From Anaerocaecibacter muris (lineage in GTDB: Bacteria > Bacillota > Clostridia > Christensenellales > Pumilibacteraceae), in assembly GCF_943192945.1 (NCBI RefSeq), contig NZ_CALPCE010000001.1, forward strand, positions 310,001 to 374,000: a stretch of DNA of 64,000 bases. The letters run 5' to 3'. This document shows, piece after piece, positions 10,601 through 18,000 of the stretch. Within the stretch, counting starts at the first letter, position 1, and the number at the start of each line of letters is the position of its first letter. Under the pieces are notes generated by a model. It made no database searches, was not told the DNA's origin, and saw nothing but the letters and a program-made list of their open reading frames with translations. The translations under genes were made by a program, and so were the position numbers.

Positions 10601-12689
10601 GCAATATACTTTCCAAAACTGTCAAAATCTTGCCGAGATTGATATAAATTGCAAGATTTCGGTTGGGTATAGTGCGTTTGGATATTGCGATGCTTTGACT
10701 GTTGCCGAAAAGACCGTGTTGGGCAACGACTGCGTGCTTGCCGATAATGCTTTCCGGTATTGTGAGAATTTAGAGGGAATTACCGCTCCCGATAAAATAG
10801 TAATGTCATTGACTGCTTTTAACGGTTGTGATAAGTTTAACAACAAAAATATATCGGATATAGCCGATTTTACGTACAGCGGTTATAAAGTCGATTCCAC
10901 AGGCGCTGTTATAATTACATCGAGCACAAATAAGATAGCTGCTGATGCATTTAAAGGCAATACCGATTTAACTTCCGTTGTGCTTGCCGAAGGTATTACG
11001 CATATAGGCGCAAATGCGTTTGAAGACTGCGTAAATCTTAAAAACATTAAATTGCCGAGCACGCTTATCGAAATCGGAAAATTGGCTTTTTATAATAGCG
11101 GTTTGACAGGTTCGTTGACTATTCCCGCAAGCGTAACCGATATTAAAAATGCTCCTTTTGCAGGAACTGATATTTCTTCGGTTATATTCGAAAAAAGCGA
11201 TACAACATTAGCTATGGTAAGTGGCGGGAGCTTGACTGTAGTCGGCAGTGCAAATGCTTTCGGATATATGGAAGAGTTGGTGTCGGTCGATTTTAATCAA
11301 AGACCTTTTAAAAACAACTCAATGCCCGGATTTATGTTTGTCGGCAGTACAAAATTGAAAGAAGTCAAAAATATTTCCCAATCCGTAACGGCTCTTCAAA
11401 ATTCTATATTTGCGAAGTCGGGATTGGAGAGCTTTGTAATACCGAACGAGTGGGCGACTATTACGTCCGCGGCAAGCACTATGTTTACGGAATGTGAGAA
11501 CTTAAAAACAGTTACGTTCCCTAATGATATGCCTGTAATAAAATGGACGTCTATGTTTAAAAATTGCACGAGTCTTACTTCCGTGACTTTGCCGAGCAAC
11601 TTGACAGTAATTCCCGCAAATACGTTCGAGGGTTGTACGGCGCTTACAAACATAACTTTGCCGAATACACTTGATAACATAGGAGAGGGGGCTTTCCGTT
11701 CATCCGGTTTGTACGGCATGCTTACTGTTCCTTCGAGCGTAACGTTTATAGGCAAATCCGCTTTTTCCGGAACAGCGATTAGCTCTGTGGAGTTCGAGGC
11801 GAGCGATGAAGTGCTTACATTGAAAAAAGGCGGCGGTTATACTACAATCGGTAGCGTCGGTGCTTTCGGCATGATGTCGGAGTTGCAGTCAGTCAATTTT
11901 AACGGCAGAAAACTCGATGCTCAAATGTCATCAAGCACAACTATCACGAGCGAAACATTGGCTGATTATACATTCGCTTGCGATCCCAAGCTCACATCCG
12001 TAACAAACTGGTCAAACGAGGTTAAATCTATCGGTCCGTATGCTTTTTACGGTGCGGGTTTCACAACGTTCACAATACCTGAAACTTGTAACGTATCGGT
12101 AGGCAATTACGCTTTTGCCGAATGTGTAAATCTAAAAGTATTCAACGCGCCTAATCATGTTAACAATGTAAAGAACGAAAACCAATATTATTACCTGGGT
12201 ACGCATGCGCTTAAGAATACCGCAATAGAGAATTTCGATGTTCCCGAAGGTGTTTTAGCTGTTGCTCCTAACTTGTTTATGGATTGCGAGAAGTTGAAGT
12301 CGGTTACTCTTCCAAGCACATTGAAAAACGTCAGATCAAATTCGTTTGAGGGGTGTATTTCGCTTACAAGCATCGATATTCCGGAAGGTGTAGAATGGAT
12401 TTACGCAAGCGCGTTTCTTAACTGTACTTCGCTTACGCACATTACTATACCTACCACATTGACAAAAATAATGAGAAATGCATTCGAGGGCTGTACGGTA
12501 TTGACCGATGTTGTTCTTTATGAGGGTATCGATGTTATAGAGGCTGACGCGTTTGTCGGCTGGACGGCTAATCAAAGAATATATGTGGTCGGTAATATTG
12601 CGCGACCCGATGGTTGGGTATCCGGTTGGAGCAGCGGTGCTACCGTTGTGTGGGATTACAGTCTGCCTGAACAGTCGTTAGCGGCATAA
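1620..12689 (+). CDS. Giant BspA-type leucine-rich-repeat surface lipoprotein (3689 aa)
   Basis: A very large predicted surface lipoprotein. Residues 1-25 form a lipoprotein signal (MKRTKLLSSI, hydrophobic core, then VAVAC with the lipidated cysteine at 25). Listeria-Bacteroides (InlB B / Flg_new) repeats follow at about 123-195, 196-273, 704-781 and 782-860, recognisable by the G(W/F)-containing cores and the LYAQW or YARW endings. Between about 280 and 703 lie roughly five fibronectin-III-like modules (VSWEPI, VSWAAVPYATNYVV and similar). From about residue 890 to 3650 the protein is almost entirely BspA-type LRR_5 repeats: IGERAFYGCTNL, then a turn, then a VTIPSSV-like strand. No LPXTG motif is present, so anchoring is by lipid. 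An ideal GGAGG lies 6 nt before the ATG. The gene ends at a strong terminator before the MoxR operon. BspA-type repeats are known in adhesins and host-binding proteins; the ligand here is unknown. Confidence 0.9.
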   Translation: MKRTKLLSSIIIGVTSLVGTVAVACGNDKVPAQKKDGVETGVYYYDSIGGSEYLLSLYGGDKATLVMENKFSAGTYSKKQDEINIIFNSTDLGTLSAVFDESNGIVTLTYNDVDMRFLRRIDYTVKYDSNEGSSVNDDVVINGKTLAKPEDPVRDGYTFVGWYIDENFKSPFMFGTQPVVADTTLYAQWVRKEYGKSEYTIKFDAGEYDGAPSIESKTTVSGKLYDLETPERDNYTFKGWWYSMSGKRDELTYVVTTDTVFTESTTLYALWQGATEGQKLPAPIVNINQNNVSWEPINGASSYRVEVTGPSGFDTITQNPSETNINVRFTNPGDYTIKVSAVSSASAEFDSDVTVRHYRHKALSKVSLFSFVEPSTLLFNEVEHAEKYLIYIDCGDKGHNHAPFDNGKSTNFNFANCAMQDGGIKFKVEAVAEGYASSISEEHVFNKTLEKISGLNYDAQTQTVSWAAVPYATNYVVSVNCGISDHDHKIVDIGNKTSYSVKECEQKSGGITVNVYPRTKGYNSPVPTSITFEKNIPATPRNIKIVGNKLRWTPVSGENIKYSVNISDTEYLTETNELDLSELEDFSLEQGKDYMIRVKAVMENGSESVSSIWSDQVDARCLALYSTMSYSRNTVSWRHVVGVSGYHVRVNGDNGSVQKITDGSNCAKVVLTQSGINKIEVRYFIGEESNTSDWVSLSVRAYAMTFDTRGGVVAEDGACAPRYYAVGDEVSLPDNSSVTQLGFELDGWYNAPGGAYGNGARYTDKTFVDVGDIVLYANWKSKEYKVTLDYNNGGDGIKEVTVEYGKEFKLPMPTTTLDATTIFGGWCTTASGDGIMLTDVYGESSAAWRYDGNRTVYARWIAALQYEKIEGGDAGYYYMAKAGKNGSGAVRSITVPEKYQGSGDVVAYPVTQLSKDVFTKTKYPNLEVINIPATIDTIAPETFRSAAETVKEIHVYDVAGIRAPVFWSDADGVIYYNNETTSAVQLWFFPCAKTGEYTISDRVTDIGERAFYYSPLDTLNIPASVSRIDSNAFSSTKIKNIVFLSAKEGEPAPRGVTIFKGAFDLASSIESIHFPSHKIFIADKKTENVITNEKIDYYCDLFYGTTKLKSITVEQGNPDYKDIDGLFCANDVNSTLLYVPRALTGETVDEVDNVFTIPQGIFSIGKRAFSGCTYIHTVIIPNWVMSIQDGAFSGYNGVIPSGSTSSFNPCGGALANGGLSVIFKGNAASAITIGDRAFGSDVVAHAAKYKSVVFEPGCMLTHIGKYAFANGNLKNLKIPKTVALIDESAFEGSQFDEVEYEENGVDLSFEKNVFRNCTLLETMYFPANVIKIGDGIFSGCKVLREVVVAEENERYATFDGVLFGNLLDDKGSPVLDETGKAILDIIIYYPAGKTDGFTLPSSITKIGGGLFKNNKDIPGITIHENVTYIGAEAFYGCTNLSEVIIADGNKALEICAGAFYGCTNLSTITVPSRVDIISDDLFNGCKLLNTVYINGDITSIGERAFKDCATLNKIIKSDLTQFEGSSEIPNLIYIPYTVTKIGDEAFLNCSAVTRVYFAEQSSVVAEGDQTQTVANPYTIGNSAFANCGGLININLRVGLTEIGERAYEKCTSLKNINIPYTVKVIGTYAFSGCTDLAIIAFDNTPLDENEEHIVRADIAIGSFAMYGCSSLTEVILPSGLDRISESCFENCVNLQTVYIPSTVSNDLTWQSGSTAQPVAVGDRAFYGCVALHDVIFEPGDGDPLSLGHNAFYGCTNLTEINLPKRLQDAKDKNGKDASALGESFWSGAVQTGFNKTIYTAFAMCENLSAVHIEDGGKYYKSDANGLVYKLGEFTYSEYVYDEETDAYVDTVRTESDGVNLVYVPFAIGDTVTVANDCTLINDMLFQGKTPSLGGAGFYKKIKNFVFEDGGTADLRIGNGTNTTTGLQGSIFNCTGVEEINFPSRVVSIGNQAFAECNSLKKVTFDADSRLKEIRMQAFSKCQNLQYIEFPANLEVISESAFEMNKTKTSALINLRFGNGAAKVDDSGNELKDINGNTIYEVDEACKLKTIMTKAFYGTGITSFVIPNSVETLGEFIFESCRKLNTVTLSRNLKVFDNAFNGCKAVIQMPEGGGINFDAIDGGVIYSKDKTTLLMYPVGKRDETYTVPYGIEEIATGAFAGNKFIKKVFIPNTVSKIGEQAFLNCYALEEVEFESDSVIHTDEDGNNIPIAQSLTVGITNRKNNTSSYPSTPSASSLLGNSHVFRSCESLKRVNFPKRTVSVGRFTFYNCLNLEEVTFESGCEMQVMEALMFANCSKLRTVTLPDGLERLGVAYNTSTEEINNNSLAYGAVFSNCTALQSITLPNTLKYISKQAFYNCGITSIVIPANVERIGVNAFENCLNLKTVEFARGSNLEYFVYLDTGVSDEDGNSYIFQNCSALESVILPYSLLSLGKCAFKNCESLTTVKYWNGSGTSESVNAVVGLPTNLKYIGQSSFFNTALGDITGAADPQTVLSTLNIPSSVYFIGQDAFLGTKIKEVRFAEGENVVIEAGSKSTGGVFNGCTLLEKVDFGGRTIKSGTAASAVNVLGKYTFYNCTALEQVINVSDALKTIDQYAFYGCTALKDFLVSGDSNTSGIIIPGSVTIINKAAFAQTGIETVKLLDGSNILQIVNGSVDSKDVCAGVFAQCPLLKTVDMSKRKIKASKDNYLGMYMFYQSGLDVSVVDGKGFTVILPDSLTNIDNYSFAESGLTDIEITASVKSIEKTAFVKCTKLTGLTFESRSLSIAFVNGLNSNEGAFNGCTALTSVVLPDHLSNTGNYTFYGCTSLKNINLGSATTVGNYSFYGCTALTDINYGTATNVTIGSYSFANTGVVNLVVGDNVKVIGASAFRNCGNLSSIVFEDGVLNEIGNDAFTSCVKLTAVEIPSTVTTIGLSPFASCVALASVTVAAENETFISFEDGVYNSDKSVLYFFATGKAVEFVLPEETVEIRQGAFFGGKITKLTIHKTGESEVEIAQYTFQNCQNLAEIDINCKISVGYSAFGYCDALTVAEKTVLGNDCVLADNAFRYCENLEGITAPDKIVMSLTAFNGCDKFNNKNISDIADFTYSGYKVDSTGAVIITSSTNKIAADAFKGNTDLTSVVLAEGITHIGANAFEDCVNLKNIKLPSTLIEIGKLAFYNSGLTGSLTIPASVTDIKNAPFAGTDISSVIFEKSDTTLAMVSGGSLTVVGSANAFGYMEELVSVDFNQRPFKNNSMPGFMFVGSTKLKEVKNISQSVTALQNSIFAKSGLESFVIPNEWATITSAASTMFTECENLKTVTFPNDMPVIKWTSMFKNCTSLTSVTLPSNLTVIPANTFEGCTALTNITLPNTLDNIGEGAFRSSGLYGMLTVPSSVTFIGKSAFSGTAISSVEFEASDEVLTLKKGGGYTTIGSVGAFGMMSELQSVNFNGRKLDAQMSSSTTITSETLADYTFACDPKLTSVTNWSNEVKSIGPYAFYGAGFTTFTIPETCNVSVGNYAFAECVNLKVFNAPNHVNNVKNENQYYYLGTHALKNTAIENFDVPEGVLAVAPNLFMDCEKLKSVTLPSTLKNVRSNSFEGCISLTSIDIPEGVEWIYASAFLNCTSLTHITIPTTLTKIMRNAFEGCTVLTDVVLYEGIDVIEADAFVGWTANQRIYVVGNIARPDGWVSGWSSGATVVWDYSLPEQSLAA
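4290..12590 (+). repeat. Long array of LRR_5 (BspA-type) coding repeats
   Basis: Units of about 23 residues with the consensus I-(G/E)-x-x-A-F-x-x-C-x-x-L-x-x-(V/I)-x-(I/L)-P run through this interval, interrupted by longer insertions. Some units are nearly identical at the DNA level: the word TTTACGGTTGCAC or a close variant, encoding FYGCT, recurs at about 5929, 5996, 6871, 9408, 10019 and 10084. Confidence 0.85.
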
Positions 12690-12726
12690 TGTCCGCATAG
12701 TACGTTAACAATTTGAACATGGATAG

Positions 12727-12780
12727 TTCGGCAATTTCGTTATCAAGAGTTGCGAAATTGCCGAATTATCGCATTTTTTT
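12727..12780 (+). terminator. Intrinsic terminator after the giant lipoprotein gene
   Basis: Bases 12727-12739 (TTCGGCAATTTCG) pair perfectly with 12753-12765 in a 13-bp stem with a 13-nt loop. A T-tract follows at 12774-12780. It separates the giant gene from the next operon. Confidence 0.85.
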
Positions 12781-12801
12781 GCGATACAGCCCTTAATTTG
12801 G

Positions 12802-12830
12802 GTGACATAGAGCATTGAATATGGTATAAT
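12802..12830 (+). promoter_or_regulatory. Promoter of the MoxR/VWA/LRR operon
   Basis: GTGACA at 12802-12807 and TATAAT at 12825-12830 are separated by 17 nt, with an extended -10 (TGG before TATAAT). The predicted leader is about 87 nt. No other promoter or terminator is obvious until after 23534. Confidence 0.75.
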
Positions 12831-12923
12831 AAAATCCATGGTATTTAAATATCGGTTAATCATATTTCAAGGCTGATATCGCTAAACAATCTATAATTTA
12901 CTTTTTAAAAGGAGGCTCATATC

Positions 12924-14015
12924 ATGGAAGCACATCAAGACGTTTTTGCCAAATGTCGTAAAGACTTGGTAAAAGAAGGCGTTATCAAATCCGCTATTTG
13001 GGGTTTGGTTGTAGGGTCGGCTGTATGCTTTATTATTGCATTGGCTACTTGGTTTACCGATTTTAACGGCTTATGGCTGTCTATCGGAGCTCTTATTGTT
13101 TTGTCGATAGCGATGACGCCTGTTTTTTATTTTACGTTATATCGTCCCAATAATAAACGCGTCGCGGAAAGATTGGACAGACTGGGTTTTGACGAGCGCA
13201 TTATTACTATGAATGAGCTTAAAGACGACGATTCGTTTATTGCAAGATTGCAACGTCAAGACGCTGTAAATACGGTAGTTGAGGCAAACAAACGCGCCGG
13301 CGGTAAACTTCTTACCGTCAAGGTTGCAATTGCCGCTATTGTTGCAGTAAGTGTTATCGGCGCTTTCGGTGTCGGAATGACGGCTGTAACCGGATTGGCG
13401 GCATACGGCGTCATCCCCAACGGCGCGGACTTATGGCACAAAACGTTCTCTTCGGACGACAATGTAGTGTATACCGTAAAATACAACGCCGATAACGGTG
13501 GAAAAATACAGGGCAATGTTGTTCAGTCTGTTCAATCGGGTAAGAGCACACTTGCTGTTGTAGCAACCGCTGATGACGGATTTATGTTCGTAAAGTGGAT
13601 TGATTCCGACGGTAACGAATATACCGAATCGCCTTCGCGGTATGAGGATAAAGTGTATAAGAACATGGTCTTTACTGCGTATTTTGAAGAAGTGGACGAT
13701 GTCGAAGACGACCCGTTAGAGGGCAACGAGCCGCCTGATGATAGTAATCAGAATCCGTCAGATGATTTTGCGCCCGGCGATCCGAATAATTCCGACCAGC
13801 AAGGTCCGTCTGATCCGGGCGACCCCGGCGACGGTAATGGCGGCGGAGGTACCAATCAAAACGATTGGATTATAGACGGCAATACTCCGTATGAAGAAAA
13901 GTTTGACTATTACTATCAAATGGCCATGGATAAACTTGCTAATAACGAGGAAATTCCGCCGGAATTGCGGGAAATAATCGAAGGGTATTTCGGTATACTT
14001 TTGCCGAATAATTAA
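12924..14015 (+). CDS. Three-helix membrane protein with an InlB-like repeat, first gene of the MoxR operon
   Basis: I do not recognise a named family. The 363-aa product has two hydrophobic helices at about 22-44 and 50-73, a charged segment at 74-125 and a third long helix at about 128-164. A divergent InlB/bacterial repeat follows at about 181-254 (VVYTVKYNADNGGKIQG at the start, FMFVKWIDSDGNEYTESP in the middle, NMVFTAYFEE at the end). Then come an Asp/Pro/Gly-rich linker at about 255-310 and a helical C-terminus of about 50 residues. The predicted topology puts the repeat outside the cell. AAGGAGG precedes the ATG. The repeat type is the same as in the two LRR lipoproteins nearby, and moxR starts 27 nt downstream. 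I infer a membrane component that recognises or co-functions with those lipoproteins. Confidence 0.7.
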   Translation: MEAHQDVFAKCRKDLVKEGVIKSAIWGLVVGSAVCFIIALATWFTDFNGLWLSIGALIVLSIAMTPVFYFTLYRPNNKRVAERLDRLGFDERIITMNELKDDDSFIARLQRQDAVNTVVEANKRAGGKLLTVKVAIAAIVAVSVIGAFGVGMTAVTGLAAYGVIPNGADLWHKTFSSDDNVVYTVKYNADNGGKIQGNVVQSVQSGKSTLAVVATADDGFMFVKWIDSDGNEYTESPSRYEDKVYKNMVFTAYFEEVDDVEDDPLEGNEPPDDSNQNPSDDFAPGDPNNSDQQGPSDPGDPGDGNGGGGTNQNDWIIDGNTPYEEKFDYYYQMAMDKLANNEEIPPELREIIEGYFGILLPNN

Positions 14016-14041
14016 TTACAAATAACTCACGAGGTACTAAT

Positions 14042-15202
14042 ATGGTAACAGAAGCCAGTATCGCAAAATTCAGCGAGCAATGCAAAAAGATTTTTGAACA
14101 GGTCGAGCGCGACGTAATAGGTCAGACCGAAGTTGTTGAAGGCACGATTATCGCAATGATAGCGGGCGGCAACGTATTGCTCGAAGGCGTTCCGGGCGTT
14201 GGCAAAACCCGTCTTGTAAGATCGTTAGGGCGAGTGTTTAATTTGCCGTTTTCGCGTATTCAGTTCACGCCGGATTTGATGCCTGCCGATGTTACGGGTA
14301 CCAATATTATTGTAAAAGACGATAAGGGCAATTCCGGTTTTCAGTTTCAACAAGGTCCTATTTTCAGCAATATAATACTTGCCGACGAAATTAACCGAGC
14401 GACGCCTAAAACACAAAGTGCGTTGCTTGAAGCTATGCAGGAGCATACCGTTACCGTTATGGGCGTTTCCCGTAAACTTAACGAGCCGTTCTTCGTCCTT
14501 GCTACGCAAAACCCTATAGAGCAGGACGGTACATATCCGTTGCCCGAAGCGCAAATGGACCGCTTCATGTTTAAACTGATAGTTAAAAACCCCAGTCTTA
14601 ACGAACTTATGGACATAGTCAACATGACGCAAAAGACTATGGCGGAAGTTGCGGACGCTGCTTGTAGCGGTAAAGAGCTTTTGGAAATGCGCGCGACCGC
14701 AAACCAAATTCCGGTAGCGCAAGACGTTATGCGTTATGCTATGACGCTTTGTTCCGCTACTCATCCCGACAGCGAATGTGCGTCCGATGCCGCAAAAAAA
14801 TATGTTCGTTTGGGCGCGAGCCCGCGTGCGGGGCAGGCTTTGATTTCGGCGGCAAAAGTCAAGGCATTGCTTATGGGTAGATATAATGTATCTTACCGCG
14901 ATATTAACACTTTGGCATATCCCGTTCTTCGTCATCGCATGAAAATGAATTTCGAAGCTATTGCCGGACGCGTTTCGCCTGACGATGTTATTAAACTCAT
15001 TATTGAAGAATTGGGAAAAGACTATAAACTTCCGACGGACAGTATGGCTGTAAATAACGTTTCCGACGTGAATAGTGTCGAAAACACCAACGACGAGCCT
15101 TCCGTTACCGCGGTAATCGACGAAAACCAAACCGTGGAAAAATCTGCGGATGAAGAAAACAAAGCCGAAGCAAAAAAGAAACGGAGATTTTCTAAAAAAT
15201 AA
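14042..15202 (+). CDS. moxR: MoxR-family AAA+ ATPase
   Basis: A 386-aa MoxR-type AAA+ ATPase, a family of cytoplasmic ring ATPases thought to act as chaperones for VWA-domain partners. Walker A is GVPGVGKT (49-56), Walker B is ILADE (112-116) and sensor 1 is the Asn of ATQNP (154-158). The EAQMDRF segment (169-175) is the family hallmark. The AAA lid helices run to about residue 325. The last 60 residues are an unusual tail, first acidic (NDEPSVTAVIDENQTVEKS), then strongly basic (KAEAKKKRRFSKK), which could dock partners. GAGG lies 8 nt before the ATG. The stop codon shares one base with the start of the DUF58 gene, so the two are translationally coupled, the usual MoxR/DUF58 arrangement. 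Confidence 0.93.
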   Translation: MVTEASIAKFSEQCKKIFEQVERDVIGQTEVVEGTIIAMIAGGNVLLEGVPGVGKTRLVRSLGRVFNLPFSRIQFTPDLMPADVTGTNIIVKDDKGNSGFQFQQGPIFSNIILADEINRATPKTQSALLEAMQEHTVTVMGVSRKLNEPFFVLATQNPIEQDGTYPLPEAQMDRFMFKLIVKNPSLNELMDIVNMTQKTMAEVADAACSGKELLEMRATANQIPVAQDVMRYAMTLCSATHPDSECASDAAKKYVRLGASPRAGQALISAAKVKALLMGRYNVSYRDINTLAYPVLRHRMKMNFEAIAGRVSPDDVIKLIIEELGKDYKLPTDSMAVNNVSDVNSVENTNDEPSVTAVIDENQTVEKSADEENKAEAKKKRRFSKK

Positions 15203-16101
15203 TGGCAGTCTCTTACTTAAATGATGACTTTTTCAGTCGGTTAGAGACGTTGGCATTAAATCTTAACTCGGATTTGTCAGGCTTTTTCGGTGGTAAACAT
15301 TTAGTACGGACTTACGGACAGACTGTTGAATTTTCCGATTTTCGGGAGTACATGCTCGGTGATGATATTCGTCGAATAGATTGGAATTTGTACAGTCGAT
15401 TTGAAAAGTTTTTTGTAAAGTTATTTACCGATGAACGGCAAATGCACGTCCAGATTTTTTTGGATTGCTCTGCGTCTATGGGAAAAGACAACCCGCAAAA
15501 AGCCGCTTATGCGGTTGGCGTATGCGCCGCGCTGGGTTTTCTTGCCGTTCATAATACCGATAAATTGTCGTTCAAACTTATGAAAAACAACGGTATCGAT
15601 GATCCGTTCGGAACGATTGTCGGGAAAAATTCGTTTTTTAGGGCTATTAATGAACTTGGTAAAATGGAGTTTTCGGGCGAAAGCGATATTGCGGCTGCGG
15701 TAACTCAATGTCAAAACGTCGGGTCCAATGACGGTTTGACGGTTATAGTTTCCGATTTCTTCACAGAAAGCGATTGGAAAAAAGCTATAGACTATTTGTG
15801 TTATAAAAAACGACAGGTATTACTTGTTCAGGTGCTTACGCCTAACGAGGTAGAGCCGGTGTATGACGGACGCGTTAATCTTATAGACGTTGAATCGGCG
15901 GATTTGATGGACAGTAAAAACATGAAAGTCCGTATCACACGAAGTTTGCAAAGAGCATACGCACAAGCTCTTAACGACTATAAAGACGAGTTGAAAACTT
16001 TTTGTAATTCGCGCGGTGCGGATTTTATATCGGTTACTACCGATAATGCGATTGAAAAAGTTTTGTTTGGAGAGTTGCTCAAGGTAGGTATAATGGAATG
16101 A
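15202..16101 (+). CDS. DUF58 domain protein, VWA-like MoxR partner
   Basis: A 299-aa DUF58 protein. The signature R-x-Y plus GDDIRRIDWNLYSRFEKFFVK (here GDDIRRIDWN at 53-62) precedes a VWA-like fold whose metal site reads DCSAS at 88-92. DUF58 proteins are encoded next to MoxR ATPases in many bacteria and are thought to be their clients or adaptors. This copy has no membrane helix, so it probably sits in the cytoplasm or at the inner face of the membrane. Its ATG overlaps the moxR stop, and its own stop overlaps the next start as ATGA, so the genes are coupled. Confidence 0.92.
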   Translation: MAVSYLNDDFFSRLETLALNLNSDLSGFFGGKHLVRTYGQTVEFSDFREYMLGDDIRRIDWNLYSRFEKFFVKLFTDERQMHVQIFLDCSASMGKDNPQKAAYAVGVCAALGFLAVHNTDKLSFKLMKNNGIDDPFGTIVGKNSFFRAINELGKMEFSGESDIAAAVTQCQNVGSNDGLTVIVSDFFTESDWKKAIDYLCYKKRQVLLVQVLTPNEVEPVYDGRVNLIDVESADLMDSKNMKVRITRSLQRAYAQALNDYKDELKTFCNSRGADFISVTTDNAIEKVLFGELLKVGIME

Positions 16102-17990
16102 GCTTTTTACTTCCTTTGGGTTTTCTCGGTTTGTTGGGATTAGCGATATTAATCCTGATTTACATAATAAAACCCAATTATCAGCAAAAACTTATTTCCA
16201 GTACGTTTGTATGGAAATTGAGTTTAAAATATCAAAAGAAGCGAGTTCCTATCAGCAAATTCAGGAATTTGTTGATTTTAATTTGTCAAATTCTGATATT
16301 GACTTTGTGCGCATTTCTTCTTGCTAAACCTGCCGTAAAGCATGACGTTGCCGGTAGTAGTGCGGAAAAAATTATTATAATAGATGCTTCGGCAAGCATG
16401 CTTGCTTCCTATAATCAGGAAACACGGTTTGAACGCGCGGTTTTTGAGGCGAAGAGTTTGGCGGAAAGCACGCTTGACAAAGGCGGTGAAGTTACTTTGA
16501 TTTTAGCGGATGATTCGGCGGATTTTATTGTCGAACGAATCGGCGCGGATAAAAAATTGGAAGTATCTACCGCGTTTGACGATTTGCTTAAAGGCGAGGG
16601 AACATGCACTTACGGATCGGCGGATATTGACGGCGCAATAGTTCTCGCGGAATCTATCACTGTTGCAAATCCGCTTGCGGAAGTGTTACTGTTCACCGGT
16701 AAAAAATATCTTAACCCGGGCGGTGTTACCGTTGTTGACGTTGCCAGACCCGAAGAGTGGAATGTTGCTATTCATAATGTTCGCGCTACAATGGACGAGG
16801 GCTATTATACGTATGCTGTGGACATTGCATGTTACGGAATGGATAAACAGGTACAAGTAAACTGTTATATCGAAATCGACGAATACACGGACCCCGTGCA
16901 AATGGGCAAGGTTGTCAAGTTAAACGACGATATAGTTCACACGATAGAATTTAAAACAGGTGCGGCGGATAACGTAAAGGATAGGGTGTCCGAATTTACG
17001 AGCGTTCGTATTTCCGTACAGGAAAATGATTCTTTTCAGGAAGATAATTCGTTTGTTTTGTACGGCGGAATGAAGCCGACGTTAAAAATACAGTATTACA
17101 GCGCTAAACCGAACACATTTTTCAGTGCGGCGTTTATGATCGTTGCAAGCTCTTTAAGCTCTCGGTGGGATATAGATATAGATGAAGTTCGCGGCGACTC
17201 GCCTGCGGCGATAAGCGGTTATGATTTTTATGTGTATGAGGATAAGGCGCCCGCGACTTTGCCTAAAGACGGCGTTGTATTTTTGGTTAATCCCAGCGCT
17301 TTGCCCGCAGATGTAGAGGCGCGGTTGAGCGAACCTAAAACAGGCGAAAAATTTACGCTCGCGCCCGGTGTGCCGCATGAATTGATGAACTTTATAAATT
17401 TCGGAAATATTATAGTATCGAATTATCGAGCTATAAATATCGGCGGACAATCTGATTTCGAGCCTATTATGTACTGTGCCGGCGAGCCTGTGTTTGTAGC
17501 TAAAAATACGCCTGATTCTAAAATTGCAATAATGTCTTTCAGCGTCAATTATTCTGATATTTCCATGCAATGGGAATTCCCCGGGCTTATTTACAATATG
17601 TTCGAGTTTTATTTGCCGTCTACATTTACAAAGTATGTATTCAATGTCAACGAGTCGATTACGTTAAAGGCGCGCGGTACAAATTTAAAAATTAAGGGCG
17701 TAAACTTGGAACAGAATATATCCGAAACGCCTTATACTATGATTTTGAAAAAAGTCGGAACTTATACTACTACGCAAGACACTCTGTTGATGCGCGATGT
17801 GCGTGAGAGTTTTTACGTAAAAGTTCCCGACGACGAAAGTAATATTAAAATAGTTATAGACGTACTTCAAAATTCCGTTATTAAAACTATCGTTTCGGAT
17901 ACGTTTGACGATTTATTGTTATATTTTGCAATAGTTCTTGTAACACTGCTTTTTGCCGAGTGGTGGTTGCAATCTCGGACAAGGATTTAG
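16098..17990 (+). CDS. BatA-like membrane protein with a VWA domain
   Basis: A 630-aa membrane protein of the BatA/aerotolerance type. It has an N-terminal helix (residues 4-24), the short BatA segment with basic residues and a second helix at about 57-77. A VWA domain follows, with the metal motif DASAS at 96-100 and a TYGSADIDGAI segment later. A long extracytoplasmic beta-rich middle runs from about 230 to 600, and the C-terminal helix (about 605-622) ends in RTRI. The family is generally found in MoxR operons, where the VWA domain is presumed to bind MoxR-assisted partners. The start overlaps the DUF58 stop by four bases. The next gene starts 10 nt downstream. Confidence 0.87.
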   Translation: MSFLLPLGFLGLLGLAILILIYIIKPNYQQKLISSTFVWKLSLKYQKKRVPISKFRNLLILICQILILTLCAFLLAKPAVKHDVAGSSAEKIIIIDASASMLASYNQETRFERAVFEAKSLAESTLDKGGEVTLILADDSADFIVERIGADKKLEVSTAFDDLLKGEGTCTYGSADIDGAIVLAESITVANPLAEVLLFTGKKYLNPGGVTVVDVARPEEWNVAIHNVRATMDEGYYTYAVDIACYGMDKQVQVNCYIEIDEYTDPVQMGKVVKLNDDIVHTIEFKTGAADNVKDRVSEFTSVRISVQENDSFQEDNSFVLYGGMKPTLKIQYYSAKPNTFFSAAFMIVASSLSSRWDIDIDEVRGDSPAAISGYDFYVYEDKAPATLPKDGVVFLVNPSALPADVEARLSEPKTGEKFTLAPGVPHELMNFINFGNIIVSNYRAINIGGQSDFEPIMYCAGEPVFVAKNTPDSKIAIMSFSVNYSDISMQWEFPGLIYNMFEFYLPSTFTKYVFNVNESITLKARGTNLKIKGVNLEQNISETPYTMILKKVGTYTTTQDTLLMRDVRESFYVKVPDDESNIKIVIDVLQNSVIKTIVSDTFDDLLLYFAIVLVTLLFAEWWLQSRTRI

Positions 17991-18000
17991 CGGGGTATAT

